64,000 bases of DNA from Agarophyton chilense (taxonomy: Eukaryota; Rhodophyta; Florideophyceae; Gracilariales; Gracilariaceae): assembly GCA_030374765.1 (NCBI GenBank), contig JARGXX010000079.1, positions 1,054,001 to 1,118,000 on the forward strand, written 5' to 3'. This document shows positions 1-10,142 of this stretch, piece by piece. A program made the position numbers and the translations under genes. The stretch's first letter is position 1; every line of letters starts with the position of its first letter. The notes under the pieces were generated by a model. The model was not told the origin of the DNA and ran no database searches. It saw nothing but the letters and a program-made list of their open reading frames with translations.

Positions 1-2665
1 GATCAACGATGACAGACTTCTCAGCTGCAGTAAGACCTACATTGGTGTTTTTCTTTTCCATCTTCGACGAAAAGGGTGCCGAAAACCATGTTTCGAACGT
101 CGCCTTGCTGCTGAAAATTTGAGGATTCAGAACGTTCATCAGACTCCATAGCTCCTTCAAGTTGTTAGACAAGGGAGTGCCAGTCAGAAGAAGACGACGT
201 TGGGCTTTCGCATAGCTTCGAATTCCAATGTTGATCTTGGAATTATCGTTCTTCAAACGGTGAGCCTCATCTACGACCAGATATTCAAACTCGACGTTAC
301 GGAACGCTCGTAAAAGACTAGAGTAGCTTGGAAACCCTTCTCTCCGCTTCTTTGAGAAAATATCACGAGCAGCCAGTTCGTAGCTGGTAACCATTATGTC
401 AAAAGCATCTTCTTTTAAGACTTGTTCCAAATTTTCGAACCTTTCATCAGCAGAACCAAGATGTGTGACAACAGATATTTGTCCTGGATAGAATTTCTCA
501 ACTTCTTCCGCCCAGTGTGCACATACATTTCTAGGAGCGATAACGAGGTGCGGGCCTCGTGAGCCAGAAATAACGAGAGAAGCGAGGAACGAGATAGCTT
601 GGATCGTTTTCCCAAGACCCATTTCGTCGGCAAGAATGGCGTTGAGTCCTTGTGCATCAAGCATGAGCAACCATTTAATACCCTCGTTTTGATGCGGTTG
701 GAGGGCACAGCTTTCACCTGTCGGCGGGACAAACGCCTGCTCCTGTTTTTCAACCACAGTTTCGTCGGGTTGGCCTCCTCCACTCCCGTCTTTCACGTCT
801 GAGTGCTTTCCAGACTGTGTTGCCATTGCAACATGAAGATCTTTGGCGATTGCAGCACTCTGTTGTACAAGGAAGTCGAGGCGTTCTTGCTGTTCTCGTG
901 CACTTAATGCATCTCCTTGTGCCTGGAATATGTTTCGAGGGCGAGTGCGTTTACGCCTTCCGTTCGCTTTTCTTCTGGACTTTGGTTTCTTGGCCACATC
1001 TGTGTCTTCAAATAAATCCTCACTGTCAAAGTCCTCATCAGCTTCATTGTCGTCCTCTTCGTCTGCTTCACTCATATGTACTTCACTTTCCTCTGCTTCA
1101 TCTGACCCAATTGACTCCTCAAATTCTTCCAGCTCTATTTCCTCCTCCTCATCGATTCCAATTTCCTCGTCTGCGTCGGACAATTGCTTCATAGTGTCGT
1201 TGAGGTTCTTGGGTTTCTTGTCATAGACGTCATCTTGATCGCTGTCTTTTTCTTCTCCTCTGACACCTTTCTCAGTACGAGTAGACCGTGGGGAAGCTCC
1301 TCTCCTCACAAGGTTACGCTTACTTCGACGAAGCCTTAAAGGAGACTCGACTTCATTCCCAGATCCCGACGGCCTTCTGCATTCCGTTTTGGAGGACTCC
1401 TTGGAGTTTTTAACAACTTCCTTCATGAGCGCCCGCCGCGATTTCAATTGGCGCCGAAGGTCCTCTAATGCCGGCAAACGCACACTTTTCGTTTTGGGAT
1501 TCTTCGTCTGCCTTTTTTTCTTGGCTATAGAGTCAATTTGGTGCCTTGTTTTCACCCCTTTTGCATTTCGACGGGCTCTTGTGGCCGGAGATTCTGTGCA
1601 GGATTGGTCTTCTGAACAGCTATCATCCACAGAAATGGCTGAAGATGTGGGCTTCTGCTTTCTTCGCATTTTTCGGGCCTGATGGCTTTCTTCATCAGTA
1701 TCTGTATCTGTACCATCGTCTCTCAATTCTCCGGAGCTTGTGATGACTCTTTTTTTTAGATGGGCCCCGTTCCCGTCATCTTCTTCATTGTGACCATAAA
1801 GCCTCCTCAGCTTTGCCCTTCCTTCTTTGGTGTTCCATTCCATCACCATATTCGGTACATTGGCTTCCACAGTCACGTTCGCCAATATGGCCTGGAGCTC
1901 TAGATTACTCCCAAGGTCTTCTGGAAGCCCGTTGCCCATGTTAAGGATCGAGCGTGTGCGGCGGCGCTTGTTTGAGGGAGGGGTCTTGACTTCCTGAACG
2001 TCATCACCTGAAGAAGGAGCATTCTTATAGAGTCGTTTTCGGGTTATGGGAAGGACAGGAGTCGTACGGACGTCGTCGTCGTCGTCGTCGTCGTCGTCAG
2101 ATAATAATATGGCATGAGAGTGAGCTTTCGTATGATTTGCAGACTTTTGAAATCCGTATTTCGAGCGACTGCGTGTGACTCTTTTTTCAACAACTGTCCC
2201 AGACTTAAAGAACCTCAAAGAGGACTGTTGCTTATCATGACTGCTTTTTTTCCCTTCTCTGTCCTTGCTACGTGACACATGATGTGAAATATCAAGCACA
2301 GAAGCATCGGATGAATCAGATTTCTTCTGAGCCGGAGCTTCAATGACATCCCTGTCGGGAGAAGGGGAGAATGCAAGGCTCGGGGTCGGCGCTGCAGAGC
2401 GGACCTTTTGCATAGATTCTAAAAGGGCATCATTCTCAGTTTCTGACTTGATAGGGGTCTCAGGAATGCACATGTCTCGCAAATCGTTCTTCGTCATCTG
2501 GGATGCTGTTGGGCTTTTTTCTTTGACATCTTCATCGGAGTTGACAATGGGGTCGCCGGCCGCCTCAGTCGCTCGCACGGCTGCTCTTCGATTGTTGCTC
2601 GCACGAGCGTAGCTTCGGAGCGTGCGCCGAGGTGCAGGTGCGGTGGGCCGGGCAATGGCAGCCAT
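1..2665 (-). CDS. SNF2-family chromatin-remodelling ATPase, N-terminal 888 codons (3' end beyond window)
   Basis: The frame is open from an ATG at 2665 to the left edge, with no stop in the window. Residues 1 to about 620 are low-complexity and strongly charged, with Lys/Arg-rich patches, a run of nine Asp (codons at 2072-2098) and a long Glu/Asp block. The SNF2 ATPase core then begins. A QPHQNEGIKWL segment is followed by helicase motif I ADEMGLGKT (about residues 679-687), motif II VVDEAH (D799-H802) and motif III LLLTGTP (about 826-832). The segment TFETWFSAPF after motif III recalls SWI2/BRM-type and ISWI-type remodellers; the subfamily cannot be fixed because the second ATPase lobe is outside the window. 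The expected role is ATP-driven nucleosome remodelling in the nucleus. There is no intron in the visible part. Family call certain, subfamily open. Confidence 0.93.
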   Translation of the reverse strand, partial: MAAIARPTAPAPRRTLRSYARASNNRRAAVRATEAAGDPIVNSDEDVKEKSPTASQMTKNDLRDMCIPETPIKSETENDALLESMQKVRSAAPTPSLAFSPSPDRDVIEAPAQKKSDSSDASVLDISHHVSRSKDREGKKSSHDKQQSSLRFFKSGTVVEKRVTRSRSKYGFQKSANHTKAHSHAILLSDDDDDDDDDVRTTPVLPITRKRLYKNAPSSGDDVQEVKTPPSNKRRRTRSILNMGNGLPEDLGSNLELQAILANVTVEANVPNMVMEWNTKEGRAKLRRLYGHNEEDDGNGAHLKKRVITSSGELRDDGTDTDTDEESHQARKMRRKQKPTSSAISVDDSCSEDQSCTESPATRARRNAKGVKTRHQIDSIAKKKRQTKNPKTKSVRLPALEDLRRQLKSRRALMKEVVKNSKESSKTECRRPSGSGNEVESPLRLRRSKRNLVRRGASPRSTRTEKGVRGEEKDSDQDDVYDKKPKNLNDTMKQLSDADEEIGIDEEEEIELEEFEESIGSDEAEESEVHMSEADEEDDNEADEDFDSEDLFEDTDVAKKPKSRRKANGRRKRTRPRNIFQAQGDALSAREQQERLDFLVQQSAAIAKDLHVAMATQSGKHSDVKDGSGGGQPDETVVEKQEQAFVPPTGESCALQPHQNEGIKWLLMLDAQGLNAILADEMGLGKTIQAISFLASLVISGSRGPHLVIAPRNVCAHWAEEVEKFYPGQISVVTHLGSADERFENLEQVLKEDAFDIMVTSYELAARDIFSKKRREGFPSYSSLLRAFRNVEFEYLVVDEAHRLKNDNSKINIGIRSYAKAQRRLLLTGTPLSNNLKELWSLMNVLNPQIFSSKATFETWFSAPFSSKMEKKNTNVGLTAAEKSVIVD
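2072..2098. repeat. GTC trinucleotide run (9 units) encoding Asp9
   Basis: Nine perfect GTC triplets on the plus strand read as nine GAC (Asp) codons in the minus-strand SNF2 gene. Such a run is prone to length change by replication slippage. It lies in the disordered acidic N-terminus, where length change would probably be tolerated. Confidence 0.9.
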
Positions 2666-4293
2666 TTTTCCAAAAAAGGTCAGGGAAGATGAAATGCGCT
2701 CGCGAGCCTCGGATTGTTATCTTTCGGGTTGCCGGTCAATGATGAACAACAGAAACGCCCAGGTGCTTTAAGCAAGAGCGCGCGTACTCAACCCTTGGAA
2801 GGTATCGTCACCTATTCGTGCGGCCAAATTGGGCATGAAGTGTTCTATATGGATGGAGTAACGCTTACGGACGGGGGCTTGATCAGAGTGTCTGACGTAC
2901 GAGGCTTTTTCTACACAAACGCTGCAATTGCAAGGATTTCTGCTGCCTCAGGGAAATGTCCCCGGTTCTCAGAACGGTCCACGAATTTGTGCACACGTTG
3001 CAGTCCTTACAGTTTCTGCCCCAATTTGTCCTCAAACAGTTTCTCGCCGCCGCAATCCCACGGCCCTCATGGTCTCGGAAACCGAGGTGCCGGACCATCA
3101 CAAGCAATGCATTGCGTTTCGGTGCCCTACGATTCCCGCCAACAGGTTGTTTGCATTTTCTTCCCCTCAATATGGAGGGTACCATTGGTATCTACTCTCA
3201 TATCTCTTACAAGGGTAGTGTCGGTTTGGAATGGGTAATTCTATCAATCCAATCGCGGGGTGCCCGTACCCTCTCCGAAAAAAGCTAGGTGCAGGACATA
3301 GTATGATGTGATCGACTGGTGTACGAAATGTATAACATGGGGCGACATAGAGGTTGCTCGAGCTTAGTACAGTCATTTGTACAGTGTCTTGGAGATGATC
3401 CAACCCACATCCCCCCCTCTTCTCCATCCTCCTTTGTACATGACGAGAGAGAGAACAGCAGGACGGCAAGATCCAAGAAGTTCTTCGTCAAGTGATTGTG
3501 CCTACAAGCGTGGAATCGGGGACTGCGAATTGCCGTTTTAATTCTGGGCTCTAGCTAGAACTACTCTGTCCGAATTGAACGGGGAATCACCTATTTTTCG
3601 TTGTCGAACACCAGCGGCACTTTTCACGTTTCCGAGCTTTCTGAGAAGTCATCGATATTCAGTAACTGAAATCCATGCGATGTTACCAACTCCAGTCCTC
3701 TTACTCAACAGGCGGATTGTGAGGGATACTTGGCTCTTGAACTAAAGCTTTTGACTGCAGACGTACTAATCCTCACCCGATTGTGTGATTTGACAACTAT
3801 TTTGAGTACGAAATCCATCAAAAGCCGTTTGTGTGTGTTTTTTTGGGACAGTGCATTTGGTGGTGGCCCAGCGGTAGACATGCTGCTCAGCCGTAGTGCT
3901 AGTTTGTAGTAATCTGATGAACGGTGGGAGGGGGCCCCCAAAGATTTCGTTTCACGTTCATGTGGTGAAGTGTACTGTCAGTCTGTGAAAGGGGTTGACA
4001 GCTGAGTAGCATCAACTACCCACGGGTCGTTGTTCGTGTTTATGTCTTTCACGTGTTGTGCAAAAAGAGCTACATATGGAAAGAACTCCTTGTCAGGTCG
4101 TAAAATCCTCGAAATCCGCTGTTATTTCTATCGAAAATCTTGTCCAGATTCTCTGAACGAGGCGAATACCATAGAGCAAGATAGCATAATAAAAGTACTG
4201 CTCAAGAGAAACGGAAATCATATTTGTGCCTTTCACAACGAGCACTCAAAAGTTAGAATAGTGATAGTGTGTGGCATTAAGTGAGCAAAGTGA
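2666..4293. other. Intergenic, no supported gene
   Basis: This stretch of 1.6 kb separates the divergent 5' end of the SNF2 gene from the 3' end of the thioredoxin-like gene. Open frames exist on both strands (for example 2714-3238 plus, which begins at TTG), but none shows a recognisable domain or a convincing ATG context. The start of the stretch must hold the SNF2 promoter. No RNA gene was recognised. Confidence 0.5.
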
Positions 4294-4788
4294 TCAACGA
4301 TCTTCAAAAATGTAGTCATCTAAATCTAAATCACCCTCGACGTACTGGGCAACTCGTTCCCGGACTTTTCCAACAGTTCTCGGGCCAACAAATTCATCAA
4401 GCACACCAACGCTATCCTGCCGACCGTCCTTTTTGAATGCATAGAACTGAAAGGCAGGAACTGCGTCGATGCCCAGCCTCTTTCCAAGCAGCTGGTTCTC
4501 TCTTTCCGAGACGTCCATTTCACAGAAACGAACCTGCGACCCGAAATCCTTTGCAAGCCGAGCATAAGCGTGACTAGCATATTTGCAAGCTCGGCAACCG
4601 CGCGTGATGAAAGAAAAGACAACGAGCGGATTTGACTCCGGTAGAGGTAGAGCTGCAGCAAAATCGTTAGGATTTCTCACACGGTGAACAATCATGCATG
4701 GTTGTGTACGGCGAAAACATGTGCAGCCGGATAGGGCTGCACGGCGGCGCGCAAAGTGAGGGGTTTGACATATGAAGGCGGTCTCCAT
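4294..4788 (-). CDS. Thioredoxin-fold protein with CRAC active site, probably plastid-targeted
   Basis: The product is 164 residues from the ATG at 4788. The frame is open further upstream to a GTG at 4950, but the 4788 start gives a typical leader. The first 40 or so residues are rich in Arg, Ala, Ser and Cys and nearly lack acidic residues, as in a transit peptide. The thioredoxin fold follows: VVFSFI strand, active site C-R-A-C within TRGCRACKY, the CEMDV strand, then DAVPAFQFY with the conserved cis-Pro. The CRAC active site and surrounding GC.ACK resemble the atypical Cys/His-rich thioredoxins (ACHT type) of plastids rather than classical WCGPC thioredoxins. The tail is acidic (DLDLDDYIFED). 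Likely a thiol-disulfide exchange protein; substrate unknown. Confidence 0.82.
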   Translation of the reverse strand: METAFICQTPHFARRRAALSGCTCFRRTQPCMIVHRVRNPNDFAAALPLPESNPLVVFSFITRGCRACKYASHAYARLAKDFGSQVRFCEMDVSERENQLLGKRLGIDAVPAFQFYAFKKDGRQDSVGVLDEFVGPRTVGKVRERVAQYVEGDLDLDDYIFEDR

Positions 4789-5178
4789 TGTTGTTTGACA
4801 GACAGTCGAGAAACGATGCTCAAATCTGCGCCGGTTTATGTTTGTACAATGCAACAGGACTATGCCAGGCAGTCCGGGGCGGGGTTGAGAAGAAGTGAAG
4901 ACTGGGCATGGGAGCTCTATAAATTCCCTGCCGAAAGAGCAGCAGGGCACATCTTGATTTCTCTTCGGAGGATCATATATGGACGTTGGACGAATCTGGA
5001 GAGGCCAAGAGAGCTAAATCATAGATGCGCCAGGACTGGCGCAGAGGGTTGGCCGAGTGGTCTGGCGTCTCACCATTGGCGTGAGGCGATGCTAGGCTGT
5101 ATATGTCGAAACATATGCTCCAACCACGTGTCCACCTAGCAGACCACATGCGTAGTCAGTCAGCTGCGGGCCCATTGG
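4789..5178. other. Upstream region of the thioredoxin-like gene
   Basis: No gene is supported. The minus strand carries a TATA-like TTTATAG around 4917-4924, about 130 bases upstream of the ATG at 4788. A tRNA A-box-like stretch near 5049-5061 was considered and rejected because no complete cloverleaf forms. Confidence 0.35.
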
Positions 5179-5395
5179 GAAACTACGCGGCGTATCGTAT
5201 GTATCAAATAGATTAGATATGGACCAATAAAATTACAGAGACCCAACTCGACGTGCTCGTGTGACCCACCTCAATGGCACCTTATGGATGCATATGCTTG
5301 CAGCGAATCGGAGCTCTCCATTTCCTTCTCTCCAATCTCCCGTTCGCACCCACCTGGAGCTCTTTCTCCGCAAATGATAGACTGCCATGTTCCCG
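5179..5395 (+). repeat. Inverted repeat, left copy (pairs with 26076-26300)
   Basis: The sequence starting GAAACTACGCGG and running to about 5395 recurs in reverse complement at 26076-26300. By eye the copies are about 85-90% identical, with a few short indels. Similarity begins abruptly at GAAACTACGCGG in both copies, which makes this the likely outer boundary of a terminal-inverted-repeat element or of two inserted copies of one repeat. Part of both copies can be read as the same short peptide beginning MDAYA, with one indel that is a multiple of three; this may be chance. No target duplication was seen outside the two ends. Confidence 0.75.
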
Positions 5396-7469
5396 GAAAA
5401 CGTACTCGGCGAGGACAAAGGCATACCAGCAGAGGTCAGGTTGGGGACGACCTCTGCCGGTGTGTTATCACCTTGACTTCCACCGCGTACACGTGTCAGC
5501 CGTGTATCTTTTCATTACAAAAAACCATTCGGTCTTCAGTAGGATAAAATGTCTGCGTTTCCGCCATTTTCCGCCATTTTCAAATCCTGTTGACGTGCAA
5601 TTACGTAGAATAGCTATCTTCCTCGTTTCCACCAGCTATGTCGGCAATAAATGTCCAATGATACCCTTTCTTATCAAAAACCAATTCTTTAATCCACAAA
5701 GTCTTTTCTAATGAATTTGAGCCTAGTATGTAAGACTGCGCTTTACTTATTCTAAACATATACTCTCTACTAACAATACCATTATTTTTCCCGAAAGATG
5801 TAGATAACTCATATGTCACATGGCGAAAATATTATAGAAACCAGCACATCTCGAAAATGTGTAGAACTTTCTACAAACTTTAAACATTTTGAAACGCTTA
5901 ATCTCCAAACGTCAACAAAACGATTCTTTCGCAAAAACATAAATTACTTTTATCGTTAAATCTGATAACAAGAAGCAGATTCTAGTCTTGTTTGTCTAAA
6001 GCTCTACAAAAAGCTCATATACGTACAGCAATCTTATTTTGTTCAGCATTATTTGACTATGAAATCTCGTTAGGGTGTCTATATATTTGTCCTTATGACT
6101 CCAAAGTATCTCTGACGAGGCAGAAACAGAATCAAGAATAAAAAACTTGATGCTAAGATCCTGAAATACACAATTCTAAAACCGCTTGAGAATTCTTTCA
6201 CAGGTAACTTATGCGATACAGACTCAATAAATAAAAATATATTAATCCCGCTAAAGCTTATAAATGACCATTGGAAAGTGTTAGTTGAAACACTGTTCAT
6301 TGGATCATCATAGACAGAAAACCCGAATTCTTTTCACGGAGATAGTCTCCTTTGGATCTATACAGCACATTATATGGCTCTATAAAAGGAATATTTCAAG
6401 TAATAAATCCTACAGGGCAAAGTAACCTCAGTTATATCTCCAAATAACTACATTTTGGATGTGAAGAAGTACTATCGAAACGATATTACGACAGTTTGTG
6501 CGCTCATTTGATTGCGTTAGTGTCTAAATTCACTTCAAATCAAAATTTTGCGCTCAAATCTACTTATTCGAAGAGTTAAAGAGCTACGTTTTGCTAAGTG
6601 TACCGATAGAGAGCTATCAGAAGCCAAATTGTACACTTACACTCATGTGGTCAGAGTTCTACAACTCTATGACAGTATCAAAGACCACGGTATATGAGTT
6701 CTACTTACGCAACCGCCCAAATATGTACAGAATGTAAGATGAAGGAAAGTCTCGTCTGAAGAAATTGTGCAGCTCCGTCCTTGATAGGAATTATATAAAG
6801 ATGAAGAGTAAGGAAAAAACTTTTCCGCCCTCAGATCCGTAACTAAGCACATCAAAATTTCTGAATGTGTAGCACCTTCAGTAAGAAAAGCTTCTGTGCG
6901 AAAAGATATATTGGAAGAAATTGGAGAGAACAGGAGAGATTCTGCGGTTTGCGGCGAAGATGTTGAGAAAAAACGGAGGAGGATAAAGACTACGAACTAG
7001 TACAACGGCGCCAAAACAAAACGAAAGCGGAGCTTTGTAGGAGAGCTAGGGCTTTAATATTGCTCTACCTCCTTCACCGACCTCAAGATCCGCGCACCAG
7101 GTACAGTTTACGGATAGTATTGAGATTGTGAAATAGATTCTGGAACACGTCTCCCAAAGTGCCACTGAAGATGCCTCCTATCGCACGGATCTTCTTTCCC
7201 ATTTCAGGTACACATAGTGTTATAAAGAAAAATACGTATTGAACGCCACAGAATGTGTACAGACAAACATATGTCTTTTACAACTGACTATAAATTCAAA
7301 GAAGAAAGAAAATCGGAAGTTCAAGACAGAGGTACACGACCTAAACGAATTTATCTTGCTAATTGCTGCTAAAAACGGGTTTATGCATTTAGTTAATCAT
7401 TTCAGATTGGTCAGCAGGAGAACTAAGTGCAACAATCGGCTATTTTCTGGACAGTATCAAAAAGCAACG
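5396..7469. other. AT-rich segment without a recognisable gene
   Basis: Composition is clearly more AT-rich than the flanking genes (most strikingly 5800-7400) and stops are frequent in all frames. Short open frames exist, such as 6079-6300 and 5601-5819 on minus, but none is a known protein. The segment lies just inside the left inverted repeat and ends exactly at the E1 LTR (7470). It is therefore probably original cargo of the inverted-repeat element, matching the equally AT-rich segment at 24260-26075 on the other side of the nested retrotransposons. Confidence 0.45.
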
Positions 7470-8119
7470 TGTAGCATCCGCTCTAACGGAGAGAGCAGAC
7501 ACCTGCGCCAGTGTTCGGGACTGCCGAATGGGTGCTTATGGCTAAGGAGAAGATGTGGTAGAGCTCAACACTAGCGAGCTATAATGGGGTTTGTAAGGCC
7601 CCACTCGCCAATGAGGGTTATTGGTACTATGGAACGGACAACTACTTGTTGTAGCTTGTCCGGATCTCCGATTAAGAAATCCTGAACAAGGAACAAGTGA
7701 GTTTCTAACCCGTTTGTTGTCTGCTTTGCTTTGAAGTCGGCTCTTCCCTCTTTGCCTTATGTACTGGGCACAGGGGTGAGCGCCGCACCTAATTATATCT
7801 AGATATCACTTGGATAGCCGATTAAACCCTCGACAATACGGAATAACTAGCTCTAAATGAGCGTCCACCTACGAAGGGTAGGCCTGAATGCCACGTGGCT
7901 ATCCACTATATGCGCCGTTGCCAATCCGGTATCTCCCTACAAAGGATCGAATCGGATGCGCCGTGGCAGACCGATGTTCTATGTGTAACATTCCACCTCA
8001 CGGACCATCTGCGGGGTGCCGCTTCATAACTTCATCCTAGCCGTTGCACTCAGTTTTGAGTATCATCATACTTAACCAAAACATCTTCCATCGGCATTCC
8101 GACAGTGCAGACCACTACA
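7470..8119 (-). repeat. E1 3' LTR (650 bp, TG...CA)
   Basis: On the plus strand it begins TGTAGCATCCGC and ends CCACTACA. The boundaries come from comparison with the solo LTR at 40779-41444, which is a diverged relative in opposite orientation and shares both ends, the CTCTAACGGAGAGAGCAG block and many internal blocks. Just inside the element the minus strand reads CTTAACAGGTGGGGTG, a suitable polypurine tract. Confidence 0.82.
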
Positions 8120-8242
8120 CACCCCACCTGTTAAGCGCGAAGCTCCGGCGACGCAAGACGTCTTTATATACCGAAGCATGCATCGGTATTCCAAAAATTT
8201 TTCGTCTCCACGAAAGTACCATCTGTTTCGACTTGATCAGCG

Positions 8243-9926
8243 ATGAACCCATACACGCCGTTCAACTCCAACAACGGAGACGTACCCTCCGCGGGTCCTA
8301 ACGCCAGCAGTGGCTTCGATTCGCACGATGCGGCGCCTTCGGCATTCCGATCAATGCGGTCTCCTCGGGTGGGTTTCCACTCCTGGCCCTTACAGCCTTC
8401 ATCTTCAGGTGTGATGCCGAACACAGCGTATGCATTATCCACTGGGATCGTTCGAGTGCCGTCTCGTCGGGCTCAACGCAGTTATCAACATCCCGCGGAC
8501 TTTGTGGGATTAGACCATCTCGACGATGCTGACCTCTTCGCGCAGGCTCCCTGGTTTGACCCAGTCGCTCTTCGCGATGACGCGTTGATCAGCCGGTCCG
8601 TCTTCAAAGGTTACCTTCCAAATGGAATTCCTTATTGCAGCTATCCGCAGCCATGATTGGCTTACTCACTATTCTTTTCCAGATAACGCGATTGCCCGGT
8701 ATACCAATGAGAGTATGGACGAAGCTCGAACTCGGTTCACGAAGCTGATATACCAGCATCTACACCGTTTCATTAGCACGGTCGCTCTGACAGAAGATTG
8801 GAATCTGGATCCCTGGATGGCTTGCACGAATGGCGAAGGATACTCGTAAATCGAGGCCTTCCACGAAGTCGACTTCGACGAATGGCGCGGCTTACGCGAT
8901 GTACGCGACGCGGCACTCTGCTTTCGCCATCCTTTGCTCCGTGCGGACTTCCGCTCCCTCCACAAGAGAGATACTTCTTTCTGGGATTATCCTCGTTTGG
9001 AACGACGTACGAGATCCCGCTTGGGGTATCTGGTTCCGTACCAAATGATCGAGATTGATCGAACTAGGCGGAATGCTCGCGTCGGACGCTATGTCACGGT
9101 TCCAGAACACTGGGTCAGAATCGAGAGCCCTTGGGGATTTCCGGTGGAGCTTCGTCCTGCCCTAACCTATATCGGTTCCGCGTTGATTCACGACCCGTTC
9201 TCGGGATATTGGACGGTCGCGTTTTCCGAGTTCATTTCCAAGATGGTGGCGTATATTTTCCGGGATGCCTACAATACCTATCGTGTTTGGTACATGTCGC
9301 CAACAGCGCGGAGATATGTGATACAACTCGATCTTTCCCTTTTGTTGGGGTCCTGTGCCAATTATGACAAATTCCTACTCTTGGTATACTTGATCGACAG
9401 TATCGACTGGCATAGGGTTCCCTCGGAGCAATCAGCTAGAGGCACAAAGGTGCATCATCGGGATCATTCGTCGGGAGGCACAGCTAATGCTGGAGATTTT
9501 GTATAGTACAATCCCTGGACCAGCCAGATAATCATGTCTGATCAGGCTCGTGACCTTCGTGCGGATCCTAGAGAGTTCCCTTCAAATCAGCGTACTGGAT
9601 GTGTGTACGAGTCCACACCTTCCGAGTTTGCAGATTAGAAGTATGAAGAAGCTCCAGGTGCTGGTTCAGAACTCGATTTCGAGGATGAACCTGAACCATC
9701 CGTTACTTCGCCTATGACGGCTGCTTCGCCACAAAAAGCTGCGACATCGGGTGTTAACCTGTCGATGGGAGACTATAATAGGTTTGCTCAACAACCGAGC
9801 GATGCGAAGGATCCCTTTTTGGCACAGTTGAGGCAATTCCTCTTAGACGCGGGTTTCCCAGAAAAACAGCTGCAAGGCGATCGTTCTGCGCTTACCGCCA
9901 TGCTGAATCATCATACAAGCGATTGA
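8243..9926 (+). pseudogene. E1 antisense accessory ORF (unknown family), degenerate
   Basis: It starts with ATG at 8243 (product begins MNPYTPF), on the strand opposite to E1 gag-pol, 124 bases inside the 3' LTR. It aligns along its length with the E3 antisense product (28234-29991). Matching parts include APWFDPVALRDD against APWFHPTAVRDD, DWLTHYSF against DWRARVAI, the core TYRVWYMSP against HFRIWYIPP, DWHRVP against QWDRVP, YNP against YYNP, and a Leu-rich C-terminus ending at 9926. One frameshift lies near 8640; in-frame stops follow at 8847 (TAA), 9504 (TAG) and about 9637 (TAG). The N- and C-terminal parts are Ser/Pro/Ala-rich. No catalytic motif or known domain is recognised, and there are no obvious membrane segments. 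Confidence 0.72.
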
Positions 9927-10028
9927 GTTTTTTGACCGACTTTAGATGTCGTCAACAACCTTGAGGCGATAACATAAACCGATTTCTTCTGTTTCCGTGA
10001 CTTACCGTGTTTCTCCGTACTTCTTGTT

Positions 10029-10112
10029 CTTCTTCTTGAGTCTTCTCGTCTTCTTCTCGAGTCTTCTCGTCTTCTTCTTGAGTCTTCTCGTCTTTTTCTC
10101 GAGTCTTCTTGT
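10029..10112. repeat. Four 21-bp tandem repeats, pyrimidine-rich on plus strand
   Basis: Four units of the type CTTCTTCTTGAGTCTTCTCGT occupy 10029-10112 with few mismatches, inside a longer CT-rich tract (about 10000-10135). The tract fills the gap between the 3' end of the antisense ORF (9926) and the stop of the E1 chromodomain (10143). On the minus strand it is purine-rich and can be read as a Arg/Glu/Asp/Ser repeat (REDSRRR), which I do not consider a gene. Confidence 0.85.
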
Positions 10113-10142
10113 CTCATATCCTTCTTCTGAGGGGAAAGGGAA

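Noticed and set aside
2714-3238. 174-codon plus-strand frame next to the SNF2 gene
   Set aside because: Starts at TTG, has several competing overlapping frames on both strands and no recognisable domain.
5041-5130. tRNA-like sequence with A-box GGCCGAGTGG and a hairpin with CGAA loop
   Set aside because: An A-box and a possible anticodon stem are present, but position 33 is not T, the T-loop is too short and no 7-bp acceptor stem forms at the right spacing. Not a tRNA gene as read; an intron-split or permuted tRNA was not demonstrable by eye.
6079-6300. Possible Ulp1-type protease fragment (FQWSFISFSGINIFLFIES) on minus
   Set aside because: The pattern faintly recalls the H-W...Y-D-S region of C48 peptidases, but both catalytic positions would be changed (Gln, Glu) and no Cys motif follows. 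Not enough to call.
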